A stretch of DNA of 7,087 nucleotides. It comes from an uncultured Anaeromassilibacillus sp. (GTDB lineage: Bacteria > Bacillota > Clostridia > Oscillospirales > Acutalibacteraceae). The notes under the pieces were generated by a model. The model had not been told where the DNA came from. It did no database searches and saw nothing but the letters and a program-made list of their open reading frames with translations. The stretch spans positions 1 to 7,087 of the forward strand of contig CAMFTQ010000034.1 of NCBI GenBank assembly GCA_945988865.1, given 5' to 3'. Made by a program: the position numbers and the translations under genes. Each line of letters begins with the position of its first letter. The first letter of the stretch is position 1. Below are positions 1 to 5,715 of this stretch, in pieces.

Positions 1-266
1 TTTACGTAAAAGACAGAATGATTTTTGCAACGCACGGTCATAAGTATAATGAGGACGCTTTACCACCGCTTCATAACGGAGATATTTTGCTTTGCGGTCA
101 CACGCACGTGCCGAAATGCATTGAGTTTGGAACATTTACGTATATGAACCCCGGCTCTGTATCAATCCCAAAGGAAAACAGTCATAACGGATATATGACG
201 CTTTGTGACGATACATTTTTGTGGAAGGATTTTGACGGGAATATCCAAAACAGCTATAGCTTATAA
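1..266 (+). CDS. Metallophosphoesterase, YfcE/MJ0936 family (C-terminal part, cut by left edge)
   Basis: The reading frame is already open at the window edge (first whole codon at base 3), so this is the last 87 or so residues of a longer protein. Family members are about 160-185 residues long, so roughly the N-terminal half is missing, including the first metal-binding motifs (DxH, GD, GN). Visible motifs fit a calcineurin-like phosphoesterase of the YfcE type: THGHKY at the start, then GHTHVP, whose histidines bind the catalytic divalent metals, then NPGSVSIPK. The ATG at 18 lies inside the conserved fold and is not a plausible start. YfcE of E. coli hydrolyses phosphodiester bonds in model substrates, and its physiological substrate is not settled, so only a general phosphodiesterase role can be inferred. 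The gene ends 19 bases before a strong hairpin and faces the deacetylase gene tail to tail. Confidence 0.85.
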   Translation, partial: YVKDRMIFATHGHKYNEDALPPLHNGDILLCGHTHVPKCIEFGTFTYMNPGSVSIPKENSHNGYMTLCDDTFLWKDFDGNIQNSYSL

Positions 267-284
267 AAACAACCCAAAAAATAA

Positions 285-326
285 GACGATGTAGTGCCGA
301 TTTGTGGCATTACATCGTCAATTTTT
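285..326. terminator. Bidirectional intrinsic terminator between convergent genes
   Basis: GACGATGTAGTGCC (285-298) pairs with GGCATTACATCGTC (306-319) over 14 positions, with a single G-U pair and a 7-base loop. On the plus strand it is followed by AATTTTTA, ending the phosphoesterase transcript. On the minus strand the A-rich stretch at 264-284 reads as a U-rich tail, so the same hairpin can end the convergent deacetylase transcript, whose stop codon lies about 29 bases away. Confidence 0.85.
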
Positions 327-347
327 ATGGGGAAGCTGTTGTTTTTG

Positions 348-1895
348 TTATTCAAATACTTCGCAGTGAACCTCACCTGTTGTCAGCGGCATTTTTTTGT
401 AGTAGTACAGCTCATCTATCGTTACAAGCTGATACCCTGCGTCAATAAGCTTAGGTACAAACTGCTGCACAGCCGCCGCTGTTTCTGCGTGGATATCGTG
501 CATAAGGATAATTGCGCCGTCATAAACCTCGCTCATAACGCTGTCAACGGTTGACTGAGTGTTCCTTGTACTCCAGTCAAGTGTGTCAATGCTCCACAAA
601 ATAAGCGGATAATCAGACAACACCTGCTTTACTCTTTTGTCAACCTCTCCGTAAGGAGGACGTACAATAGTTACTTCATAGCCGCCTGTAGCCTTCTTTA
701 CAATATCGTTTACCCCCTCAACGGCGGCAAGCATATCAGGATTTTCCTGCTTTGGAAAGGCTGTGTGCTTCATTGAGTGATTGCCTATCTGACAGCCAAG
801 AGCAACCTCACGCTTCAAAATTTCAGGATAATATCCGGCATTTGTACCTGTTACAAAAAAGGTTGCCCTTGCGTTGTATTTTTCCAGAGTGTCAAGAATT
901 ATCGGAGTGTTTTCAGATGACGGACCGTCATCAAAGGTAATAGCTACCATCGGCTTTGACGGATCAACAGCGGCATTTTTGTCAATATTAAGCGGAGAAG
1001 TTGGACCTGTTTCCTCAGGCTTGCTGTTTCCGTCCTTGCCAAGCTTCATATAGTCCGATATATCATCGTACTTGAGCTTTACATCATACAGCTCGCCGTC
1101 AAAATCAAACAGCGTCTTGCTGTCAAAATGCAGAGTACAACCGTTATCGTCAAAAGAAAAACGGTCAAAATTAACGCCGTAGCCTTCTGTTGCATTCAGA
1201 AATTTATCAGAGGAGCATTTGTCCTTTGTATCCTTATTGTTTTTAAAATAACTGCGTACCTGTTCGCTTGCGTATGCGTAAAAGCCCTCAGTGAAAATAT
1301 CGTCACGCTGAAGCTCACGGCTTGCATTAAGGGTATATACACGTGTGAAATAGTCAGCCGTTTCAACCTGACCCTTTGCGTTAAAGCCTTTAATATCAGT
1401 AACAACGGACAGCATATTATTACCGCTGAGCGTAGCCGTAAAATCTGCGCATTTAACGGGAGATTTCATAGCGGTAAAGTAGTTATTTGCAAATTTCTCA
1501 GCGTCGCTTTTTGACTTATCGTTTATTGCCTGTGACGGTGTTTTCGGGTAAAACGCTTTGTAGTCAGAGCCTTGAAGCACTAATGCGCTGTAGCCGCAGT
1601 TTTCTTTACTGTTGTGAACAAGCGCTTTTGCAGAAAACCCCTCCTGACTGTACGTTACTTCAGCCGTAGATGGCTGGGCAGCAGGCTGCGTGACAGCAGA
1701 GGTTGAAGGCTGCGTTTCTTCCGGCTTGCTTTTGTTTGGAAAGCAAAGGTGAACAACAGCCACCACACCGCCGATAATAAGTGATAATGCAAGAATTAAG
1801 CAGGCAACAATAATAATTCTGTTAATAGTGCGGCGTCTGTTGCGCCGTCTTTTATACTGATGCTTGTTATAGGCAATATAATTATTTCTGCCCAT
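348..1895 (-). CDS. Membrane-anchored polysaccharide deacetylase with RsiV-like domain (PdaC-like)
   Basis: A 515-residue protein predicted to remove acetyl groups from cell-envelope glycans (peptidoglycan or another N-acetylated polymer) outside the membrane. Residues 1-26 are very basic and presumably cytoplasmic; about 27-50 form one hydrophobic segment with no clear cleavage site, so it is likely an anchor. Residues 53-80 are a Pro/Ser/Thr/Gln-rich linker. Residues about 82-286 resemble the DUF4163/DUF3298 (RsiV-like) region found in B. subtilis PdaC. A second linker leads to the NodB domain, about 316-497. All five NodB motifs are present: TFDDGP (D322, D323), HSMKH (H373, H377, metal ligands), RPPYG (R412), DTLDW (D437, W441) and LMHD (H466), so the enzyme should be active. 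The start at 1895 is supported by GGGAGG at 1903-1908, 7 bases upstream. The gene is probably monocistronic. The exact substrate cannot be read from the sequence. Confidence 0.9.
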   Translation of the reverse strand: MGRNNYIAYNKHQYKRRRNRRRTINRIIIVACLILALSLIIGGVVAVVHLCFPNKSKPEETQPSTSAVTQPAAQPSTAEVTYSQEGFSAKALVHNSKENCGYSALVLQGSDYKAFYPKTPSQAINDKSKSDAEKFANNYFTAMKSPVKCADFTATLSGNNMLSVVTDIKGFNAKGQVETADYFTRVYTLNASRELQRDDIFTEGFYAYASEQVRSYFKNNKDTKDKCSSDKFLNATEGYGVNFDRFSFDDNGCTLHFDSKTLFDFDGELYDVKLKYDDISDYMKLGKDGNSKPEETGPTSPLNIDKNAAVDPSKPMVAITFDDGPSSENTPIILDTLEKYNARATFFVTGTNAGYYPEILKREVALGCQIGNHSMKHTAFPKQENPDMLAAVEGVNDIVKKATGGYEVTIVRPPYGEVDKRVKQVLSDYPLILWSIDTLDWSTRNTQSTVDSVMSEVYDGAIILMHDIHAETAAAVQQFVPKLIDAGYQLVTIDELYYYKKMPLTTGEVHCEVFE

Positions 1896-1934
1896 TTCTA
1901 TACCTCCCTCATCCCATAATAAAACTTCTTAAGT

Positions 1935-1963
1935 ATAATACATCTTTTTAAATTAACTGTCAA
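1935..1963 (-). promoter_or_regulatory. Sigma-A promoter of the polysaccharide deacetylase gene
   Basis: On the minus strand a perfect -35 TTGACA (1958-1963) is followed after exactly 17 bases by TATTAT (1935-1940), a 5/6 match to the -10 consensus. Transcription would start near 1928, giving a 5' leader of about 33 bases that contains the GGGAGG ribosome site. It looks like a strong housekeeping promoter. Confidence 0.85.
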
Positions 1964-2203
1964 TTTTAAAAGCGACGAATTTCACCTTTTTTCCGGTGTT
2001 GTTTAGTATAATGTTAATAAAAGCGTTACCTTACAATCGCCGGCTGTCGCCTTAACGCACTGCCTGTCCCGTCTTTTCGGTTGTTTTGTCCTGTATTCTG
2101 ACTGTGCAATCTGCGCATTATAATTGTGAAGTATTGCCCAAAGGAAAACACGCAAAAATGAAATTTTATAACATTTGAGGTTGTGCAAAAAATCCACAAA
2201 TGC
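1964..2203. other. Intergenic block without a recognisable gene
   Basis: This is the core of the 372-base gap between two divergent genes. It contains a GC-richer stretch (about 2023-2120) in otherwise AT-rich DNA. GCGTTA (2023-2028) and TAACGC (2053-2058) form a 6-base inverted repeat; on the minus strand it is followed by CTTTTATTAAC, so it could be a weak terminator there. A TATAAT lies on the plus strand at 2007-2012 without a well-spaced -35. An open frame of 64 codons on the minus strand (2003-2197) has no ribosome site and no recognisable protein features. The block may be a decayed repeat or a small RNA locus; nothing is established. Confidence 0.4.
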
Positions 2204-2231
2204 TTAAAATGTGAATTTCGTCTTATATAAT
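2204..2231 (+). promoter_or_regulatory. Probable promoter of the XRE regulator gene
   Basis: A perfect -10 TATAAT (2226-2231) is preceded after 16 bases by TTAAAA (2204-2209), a 4/6 match to the -35 consensus. The -10 overlaps one arm of a short inverted repeat, TATAATA (2226-2232) and TATTATA (2246-2252), where a dimeric regulator could bind. The DNA here is so AT-rich that this repeat may be chance. Confidence 0.5.
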
Positions 2232-2267
2232 AATTTTTGAAGTTATATTATAGAAAAGGGGATTGCT

Positions 2268-2654
2268 ATGGCAAAAGGAATCGGTGATTTGCTTACGATG
2301 TATAGAAAAAAGCTGGAGCTTACTCAGCGTGAGGTTGCCGAGGCTTTGAATATCGACCGTTCAACCTATACCTGCTACGAAATCGGCAAGACTGAACCTA
2401 ATATTGAAACTATCTCAAGGCTTGCAAAAATATTTAACGTAAGCGTTGTTGATTTATTTCCGACAGATGATAATGCTTATGTTCAGGCGGCTGAATTCGG
2501 CGGTTCGGGCAAAATTGCAATAAATAAATTAAAATTTTACGACCTGAACGAATACGAAAAGCAAATAATTATGAAAATACGTCAGATGAGTATAGATGAT
2601 AAAATAAAGCTCCAAAACATTCTTGAAAACGATTTTAAATGCGAAGAAGAATAA
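2268..2654 (+). CDS. XRE-family helix-turn-helix transcriptional regulator
   Basis: A 128-residue DNA-binding protein. Residues about 5-65 form a Cro/CI-type helix-turn-helix domain: the LTQREVAEALNIDRSTYTCYE stretch (18-38) covers the scaffold and recognition helices, and the typical KTEPNIETISRLAKIFNVSVVDLF ending (41-64) completes the five-helix fold. Residues 65-90 look like a flexible linker, and 91-124 form a predicted helical tail (DLNEYEKQIIMKIRQMSIDDK) that could mediate dimerisation. The start is supported by AGGGG at 2257-2261, 6 bases before the ATG. It stands alone between the divergent deacetylase gene and rpsO. Its targets are unknown; autoregulation or control of the divergent deacetylase would be ordinary guesses. 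Nothing ties it to a prophage or a toxin-antitoxin pair. Confidence 0.88.
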   Translation: MAKGIGDLLTMYRKKLELTQREVAEALNIDRSTYTCYEIGKTEPNIETISRLAKIFNVSVVDLFPTDDNAYVQAAEFGGSGKIAINKLKFYDLNEYEKQIIMKIRQMSIDDKIKLQNILENDFKCEEE

Positions 2655-2692
2655 AGCCGAAACGATAGCTATGTTTTAAGGCTGACGTTTTT
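2655..2692 (+). terminator. Candidate intrinsic terminator of the XRE gene
   Basis: Directly after the stop codon, AGCC (2655-2658) pairs with GGCT (2680-2683). Inside this, GAAACG (2659-2664) pairs with TGTTTT (2672-2677), including two G-U pairs, with AA bulged at 2678-2679 and a 7-base loop. A GTTTTTATT run follows three bases later. The stem is imperfect and the spacing to the T run is not ideal, so termination may be partial. Confidence 0.45.
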
Positions 2693-2731
2693 ATTGTCAA
2701 AACGCTGTGCAGAAAAATTTTTGTAAAAATC

Positions 2732-2760
2732 TTTACATTTTTATTTCTATGTGATATAAT
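2732..2760 (+). promoter_or_regulatory. Sigma-A promoter of rpsO
   Basis: TTTACA (2732-2737, 5/6 match to -35) and a perfect TATAAT (2755-2760) are separated by 17 bases. TG at 2752-2753 makes it an extended -10 (TGATATAAT). Transcription should begin near 2765-2767, exactly where the first strand of the rpsO leader helix begins. A strong promoter is expected for a ribosomal protein gene. Confidence 0.88.
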
Positions 2761-2764
2761 ATCG

Positions 2765-2826
2765 AGGTTAAAGCCCCTTTCACGGATTTTGGACTAAGCC
2801 CAAAGGGCGTACACCGACCTTAACCT
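2765..2826 (+). promoter_or_regulatory. Structured rpsO 5' leader, probable S15 autoregulatory element
   Basis: From the predicted transcript start, AGGTTAA (2765-2771) pairs with TTAACCT (2820-2826), closing the domain. Inside it GCCCCTTT (2773-2780) pairs with AAAGGGC (2802-2808) with one bulged C. A competing inner hairpin TTTGG (2788-2792) with CCAAA (2800-2804) cannot form at the same time. S15 is known to bind its own mRNA leader and repress translation in several bacterial groups using structurally different elements. Position, compactness and alternative pairings fit that role, but I cannot match the element to a named family by eye. Confidence 0.6.
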
Positions 2827-2861
2827 GTGAATGATTTTAAATTTTGGGCAAATAATTATAA

Positions 2862-2867
2862 AGGTGG
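2862..2867 (+). promoter_or_regulatory. rpsO ribosome binding site (fixes the start codon)
   Basis: AGGTGG lies 7 bases before the ATG at 2875. The frame stays open back to a GTG at 2827, but that codon lacks a ribosome site and would add 16 residues absent from S15 proteins, so 2875 is the start. Confidence 0.85.
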
Positions 2868-2874
2868 AATTGTA

Positions 2875-3138
2875 ATGTTAAAAGAAGAAAAGCAAGCTAT
2901 TATGCAGGAATATGCTCTTCACGAGGGCGACACAGGTTCTCCTGAGGTGCAGATTGCACTCCTCACAAAGAGAATCAACACTCTTACAGAGCATTTAAAG
3001 GTTCACAAGAAGGATCACCACAGCCGCAGAGGTCTTTTGATGATGGTTGGTCAGAGAAGAAGCCTTTTAAACTACCTTATCAAGGTTGACATTGAAAGAT
3101 ACCGTTCAATTATCGCAAGACTTGGTATTCGTAAGTAA
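2875..3138 (+). CDS. rpsO: 30S ribosomal protein S15
   Basis: An 87-residue protein, close to the usual 88-89. S15 is a primary-binding protein of the small subunit: it binds the three-way junction of helices 20-22 in the central domain of 16S rRNA and starts platform assembly, and it contacts the large subunit through bridge B4. Family signatures are clear: [13 protein letters not shown] (19-31) in the first helices, then [12 protein letters not shown] (44-55), the conserved rRNA-binding loop and helix, then RRSLLNYL (61-68), and an ending in LGIRK. The gene has its own strong promoter and a structured leader that probably mediates feedback by S15. It lies 203 bases upstream of pnp on the same strand, the rpsO-pnp order also seen in E. 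coli and B. subtilis. Confidence 0.98.
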   Translation: MLKEEKQAIMQEYALHEGDTGSPEVQIALLTKRINTLTEHLKVHKKDHHSRRGLLMMVGQRRSLLNYLIKVDIERYRSIIARLGIRK

Positions 3139-3149
3139 TTATTTCTGTA

Positions 3150-3181
3150 TTAGGGCAAGCGGCTTTGGCTGTTTGCCCTAA
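3150..3181 (+). terminator. Hairpin after rpsO, probable partial terminator
   Basis: The 14-base arms at 3150-3163 and 3168-3181 pair completely (two G-U pairs) around a TTTG loop, with TTAGGGCAAGCGGC as the left arm. The tract after it (ATTAGGTTTAATG) is poor in T, so it is unlikely to stop all transcription. It could act as a leaky terminator that lets some polymerase continue into pnp, or protect the 3' end of rpsO mRNA. It occupies the same position as the t1 terminator of E. coli rpsO-pnp. Confidence 0.6.
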
Positions 3182-3212
3182 ATTAGGTTTAATGCACTGA
3201 TTTTAAATTGTA

Positions 3213-3314
3213 ATATACAGGCTTTTCCAATGCTTTTTAGCGGTAAAACGAGATGACAGCAATAAGGGTTGTCGTTTGGTTTTATTGCTAAGACAGAGGA
3301 AAATCCTGTGATAT
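3213..3314 (+). promoter_or_regulatory. Very long stem-loop in the pnp 5' leader (RNase III-type substrate)
   Basis: Bases 3235-3258 pair with 3270-3293 over 24 positions with one G-G mismatch and five G-U pairs, around an 11-base loop (3259-3269, GCAATAAGGGT). After an internal loop (3229-3234 and 3294-3297), TTTTCC (3223-3228) pairs with GGAAAA (3298-3303). After one C-T mismatch, ACAGG (3217-3221) pairs with CCTGT (3305-3309), and ATAT (3213-3216) pairs with ATAT (3311-3314) past a bulged G. In all, about 38 base pairs end 12 bases before the Shine-Dalgarno sequence. In E. coli a pnp leader hairpin is cleaved by RNase III and used by PNPase to repress its own synthesis; a similar role is inferred here. 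No clear separate promoter was found just upstream, so transcripts may come from rpsO. Confidence 0.7.
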
Positions 3315-3332
3315 ATAAAAATTTACAGGAGG
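3305..3332 (+). promoter_or_regulatory. Possible anti-Shine-Dalgarno switch at the pnp ribosome site
   Basis: The pnp ribosome site AGGAGG (3327-3332) lies 9 bases before the ATG. CCTGTGA (3305-3311) can pair with TTACAGG (3323-3329), giving six Watson-Crick pairs and one G-U, which would cover half of the ribosome site. The same CCTGT is otherwise held in the long upstream stem by an identical ACAGG (3217-3221), so the two foldings exclude each other. Confidence 0.45.
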
Positions 3333-3341
3333 AATTTTAAA

Positions 3342-5534
3342 ATGGTAAAAACTTTTGACAACTACAGAGTTTTTGAAACAGACTTTGCAGGCAGACCGCT
3401 TGTTGTTGAAACAGGCAAAATGACACAGCTTGCAAACGGCGCCTGCCTTGTAAGGTACGGCGAAACAACAGTTCACGTTGCAGTTACAGCAGCTGCAAAG
3501 CCGAGAGAGGGCGTTGACTTTTTTCCGCTTTCTGTTGACTTTGAAGAAAAGCTGTATTCGGTGGGCAAAATTCCGGGCAGCTTTTTAAAGAGAGAGGGCA
3601 GACCGACAGACAAGGCTATCCTTGTAAGCCGTGTTATTGACCGCCCGATACGTCCGTTGTTCCCTAAGGATATGCGCAACGATGTTTCTGTTGTCTGCAC
3701 AGTAATGAGCGTTGACCCCGACTGCTCACCTGAAATTGCAGCTATGGTAGGTACTTCTATCGCAATTTCTATTTCGGATATTCCTTGGAACGGTCCGATA
3801 AGCGGTGTTTCTGTAGGACTTGTTGACGATGAATTTATCATCAACCCGACTGCAGAGCAGAGAAAAGTATCTAAAATGGCAACAACAGTTGCTTCTACCT
3901 CTACAAGAATTGCTATGATTGAAGCAGGCGCAGACTGCGTAAGCGATGAGGTTATGTATAACGCAATTATGGCAGGCCACGAGGCTAACCAGAAAATCAT
4001 CAGCTTTATTGAAGAAATAAAAGCAGAAATCGGCAAAGAGAAGTTTACCTATCCGAGCAACGAGCCTGACCACGATATGTTCGAGGCTATCAAGGCTTTT
4101 GCAGAGGAGGAGGTAAAGCTTGCTCTTGATACAGACGACAAGACTGTTCGTGACGAAAGATTAAAGCCGATTTATGAAAAGGTTCACGAGCATTTTGACG
4201 AGATTTACCCCGACAGCGAAGCAAAGATTGACGAGTGTATGTATAAAACTCAAAAGACAATAGTTCGCCGTTGGTTACTTGACGAGCAGAAGCGTGTTGA
4301 CGGCAGAGGAATGGACGACATTCGTCCGCTTGCTTCCGAGGTAGGTATTATCCCACGTGTTCACGGCTCAGGACTTTTCACAAGAGGTCAGACTCAGGTG
4401 CTTACAATCACAACGTTAGGACCTGTATCGGACCAGCAGCTTCTTGACGGCATTGACGGTGAGGAGTCAAAAAGATATATGCACCACTACAACTTCCCGA
4501 GCTACTCTGTAGGCGAAACAAAGCCAAGCCGTGGTCCGGGCAGACGTGAAATCGGTCACGGTGCATTGGCTGAACGTGCGCTTGTTCCTGTTATTCCGTC
4601 AGTTGAGGAGTTCCCTTATGCGTTAAGACTTGTTTCAGAGGTTCTTTCTTCAAACGGCTCAACATCACAAGGCTCTATCTGCGGTTCGACTCTTTCACTT
4701 ATGGACGCAGGCGTTCCGATTAAGGCTCCCGTTGCCGGTATTTCCTGCGGTCTTATCACCGAGGGCGAGCGTTGGATGACAATGGTTGACATTCAGGGAC
4801 TTGAGGACTTCTTTGGCGATATGGACTTCAAGGTAGCAGGTACTCACGACGGTATCACAGCTATTCAGATGGACTTAAAAATCAGCGGTCTTACTCCCGA
4901 GATGGTAAAGGAAGCGCTTGAAAAGACACACAAGGCACGTCTTTATATCCTTGATGAAATTATGCTCAAGGCTATCGCACAGCCGAGAGAGGAAATCTCT
5001 AAGTACGCACCGAAAATGTTCACAACAACAATTTCTGCCGACAAAATCAGTGAGGTTATCGGCAAGAGTGGCAAGGTTATCAAAGAAATTCAGGCTCAGT
5101 GCGAGGTTAAGATTGACATTGAGGAGGACGGCGAGTTCGGCAAGGTATTTGTATCAGGTCTTGATGCAGACAAGTGTCGCAGAGCTATCGAAATCGTAAA
5201 TACTATCGCAGTTGACCCTGAGCCGGGTGCAATCTACTTAGGCAAGGTTACAAGAATTATGGACTTCGGCGCATTTGTAGAGATCGCACCGGGCAAGGAA
5301 GGTCTGTGCCACATTTCACAGCTTGACGTTAAGCGTACAGACAAGGTAACAGACGTTGTAAACGTTGGCGATGTTATCAGAGTTAAGGTTCTTGAAATTG
5401 ACGACAAGGGCAGACTTAACCTGTCAAGACGTGACGTTCTGATTGAGGTTGACGGTATGACAGCCGAGGACAACGGCGACAGCAACCGCAAGCCAAGAGG
5501 CGACAGACGAAACTTTAGAAACAACAGACATTGA
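3342..5534 (+). CDS. pnp: Polyribonucleotide nucleotidyltransferase (PNPase)
   Basis: A 730-residue phosphorolytic 3'-5' exoribonuclease that shortens RNA using inorganic phosphate, releases nucleoside diphosphates, and can add 3' tails in reverse. It acts as a homotrimer ring in the cytoplasm. Order of domains: first RNase PH core (about 10-145), helical linker (about 150-310), second RNase PH core (about 315-550), KH domain (about 560-618, GKSG loop near 572-576), S1 domain (about 627-697), then a basic Arg/Asn-rich tail. The active site is intact: D489, D495 and K497 in EDFFGDMDFK correspond to D486, D492 and K494 of E. coli. The RNA-gripping loop of the first core reads SFLKR (F81-R84). 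The start has AGGAGG 9 bases upstream. The length is slightly above the usual 700 because of the tail. It sits downstream of rpsO behind a long leader hairpin that probably mediates feedback control. Confidence 0.98.
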   Translation: MVKTFDNYRVFETDFAGRPLVVETGKMTQLANGACLVRYGETTVHVAVTAAAKPREGVDFFPLSVDFEEKLYSVGKIPGSFLKREGRPTDKAILVSRVIDRPIRPLFPKDMRNDVSVVCTVMSVDPDCSPEIAAMVGTSIAISISDIPWNGPISGVSVGLVDDEFIINPTAEQRKVSKMATTVASTSTRIAMIEAGADCVSDEVMYNAIMAGHEANQKIISFIEEIKAEIGKEKFTYPSNEPDHDMFEAIKAFAEEEVKLALDTDDKTVRDERLKPIYEKVHEHFDEIYPDSEAKIDECMYKTQKTIVRRWLLDEQKRVDGRGMDDIRPLASEVGIIPRVHGSGLFTRGQTQVLTITTLGPVSDQQLLDGIDGEESKRYMHHYNFPSYSVGETKPSRGPGRREIGHGALAERALVPVIPSVEEFPYALRLVSEVLSSNGSTSQGSICGSTLSLMDAGVPIKAPVAGISCGLITEGERWMTMVDIQGLEDFFGDMDFKVAGTHDGITAIQMDLKISGLTPEMVKEALEKTHKARLYILDEIMLKAIAQPREEISKYAPKMFTTTISADKISEVIGKSGKVIKEIQAQCEVKIDIEEDGEFGKVFVSGLDADKCRRAIEIVNTIAVDPEPGAIYLGKVTRIMDFGAFVEIAPGKEGLCHISQLDVKRTDKVTDVVNVGDVIRVKVLEIDDKGRLNLSRRDVLIEVDGMTAEDNGDSNRKPRGDRRNFRNNRH

Positions 5535-5551
5535 TTGATAAAATAAATATT

Positions 5552-5586
5552 AGCGCTCCGCTGTTATGGCGGAGCGCTTTTGTTTT
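5552..5586 (+). terminator. Strong intrinsic terminator of pnp
   Basis: AGCGCTCCGC (5552-5561) pairs perfectly with GCGGAGCGCT (5569-5578) around a 7-base loop, and TTTTGTTTT follows immediately. This is a textbook Rho-independent terminator, 17 bases after the pnp stop codon. Confidence 0.95.
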
Positions 5587-5715
5587 ATTAAAAAGGTGTT
5601 AAAAGCAAGGCTGTATTGCCTGTTGGGTTTAATCAATGATAAATGATATTTTGCTGTCTGATTTAAGTGTGCAAATAAGACTTTTATACACTCAAAAAGC
5701 ACACTAAAGCCTCAT
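5587..5715. other. Intergenic stretch upstream of pstS, with an inverted repeat
   Basis: No gene is seen. AGTGTGC (5666-5672) and GCACACT (5699-5705) form a perfect 7-base inverted repeat with a 26-base gap. A third element, ACACT (5688-5692), can pair with the same left arm. It lies upstream of the presumed Pho boxes, so it could be a second regulator site rather than an RNA structure. Confidence 0.35.

Noticed and set aside
1128..1514. A plus-strand frame of 128 codons opposite the deacetylase gene
   Set aside because: It overlaps a well-supported gene with its own promoter and ribosome site. The predicted protein is Cys/Ile/Val-rich antisense noise.
2007..2012. TATAAT on the plus strand as a promoter for a hidden transcript
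   Set aside because: The best -35 (TTCACC at 1981-1986) is 20 bases away and no gene follows until the XRE gene, which has a better-placed -10.
2003..2197. A 64-codon minus-strand frame in the divergent intergenic region
   Set aside because: It has no Shine-Dalgarno sequence, irregular composition and no recognisable family. It is retained only as an unexplained DNA block.
2827..2874. A GTG-initiated 16-residue N-terminal extension of S15
   Set aside because: No ribosome site precedes the GTG, the extra residues are not found in S15 proteins, and the ATG at 2875 has AGGTGG at ideal spacing.
3188..3219. A separate promoter just upstream of the pnp stem (TTTAAT with TAATAT, or TATACA)
   Set aside because: Matches are only 3/6 and 4/6, which is common in this AT-rich DNA. 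A weak promoter cannot be excluded.
3473..4036. A 187-codon open frame on the minus strand inside pnp
   Set aside because: It is a mirror of the pnp coding frame with low-complexity Ser/Ile/Thr content, no ribosome site and no recognisable domain.
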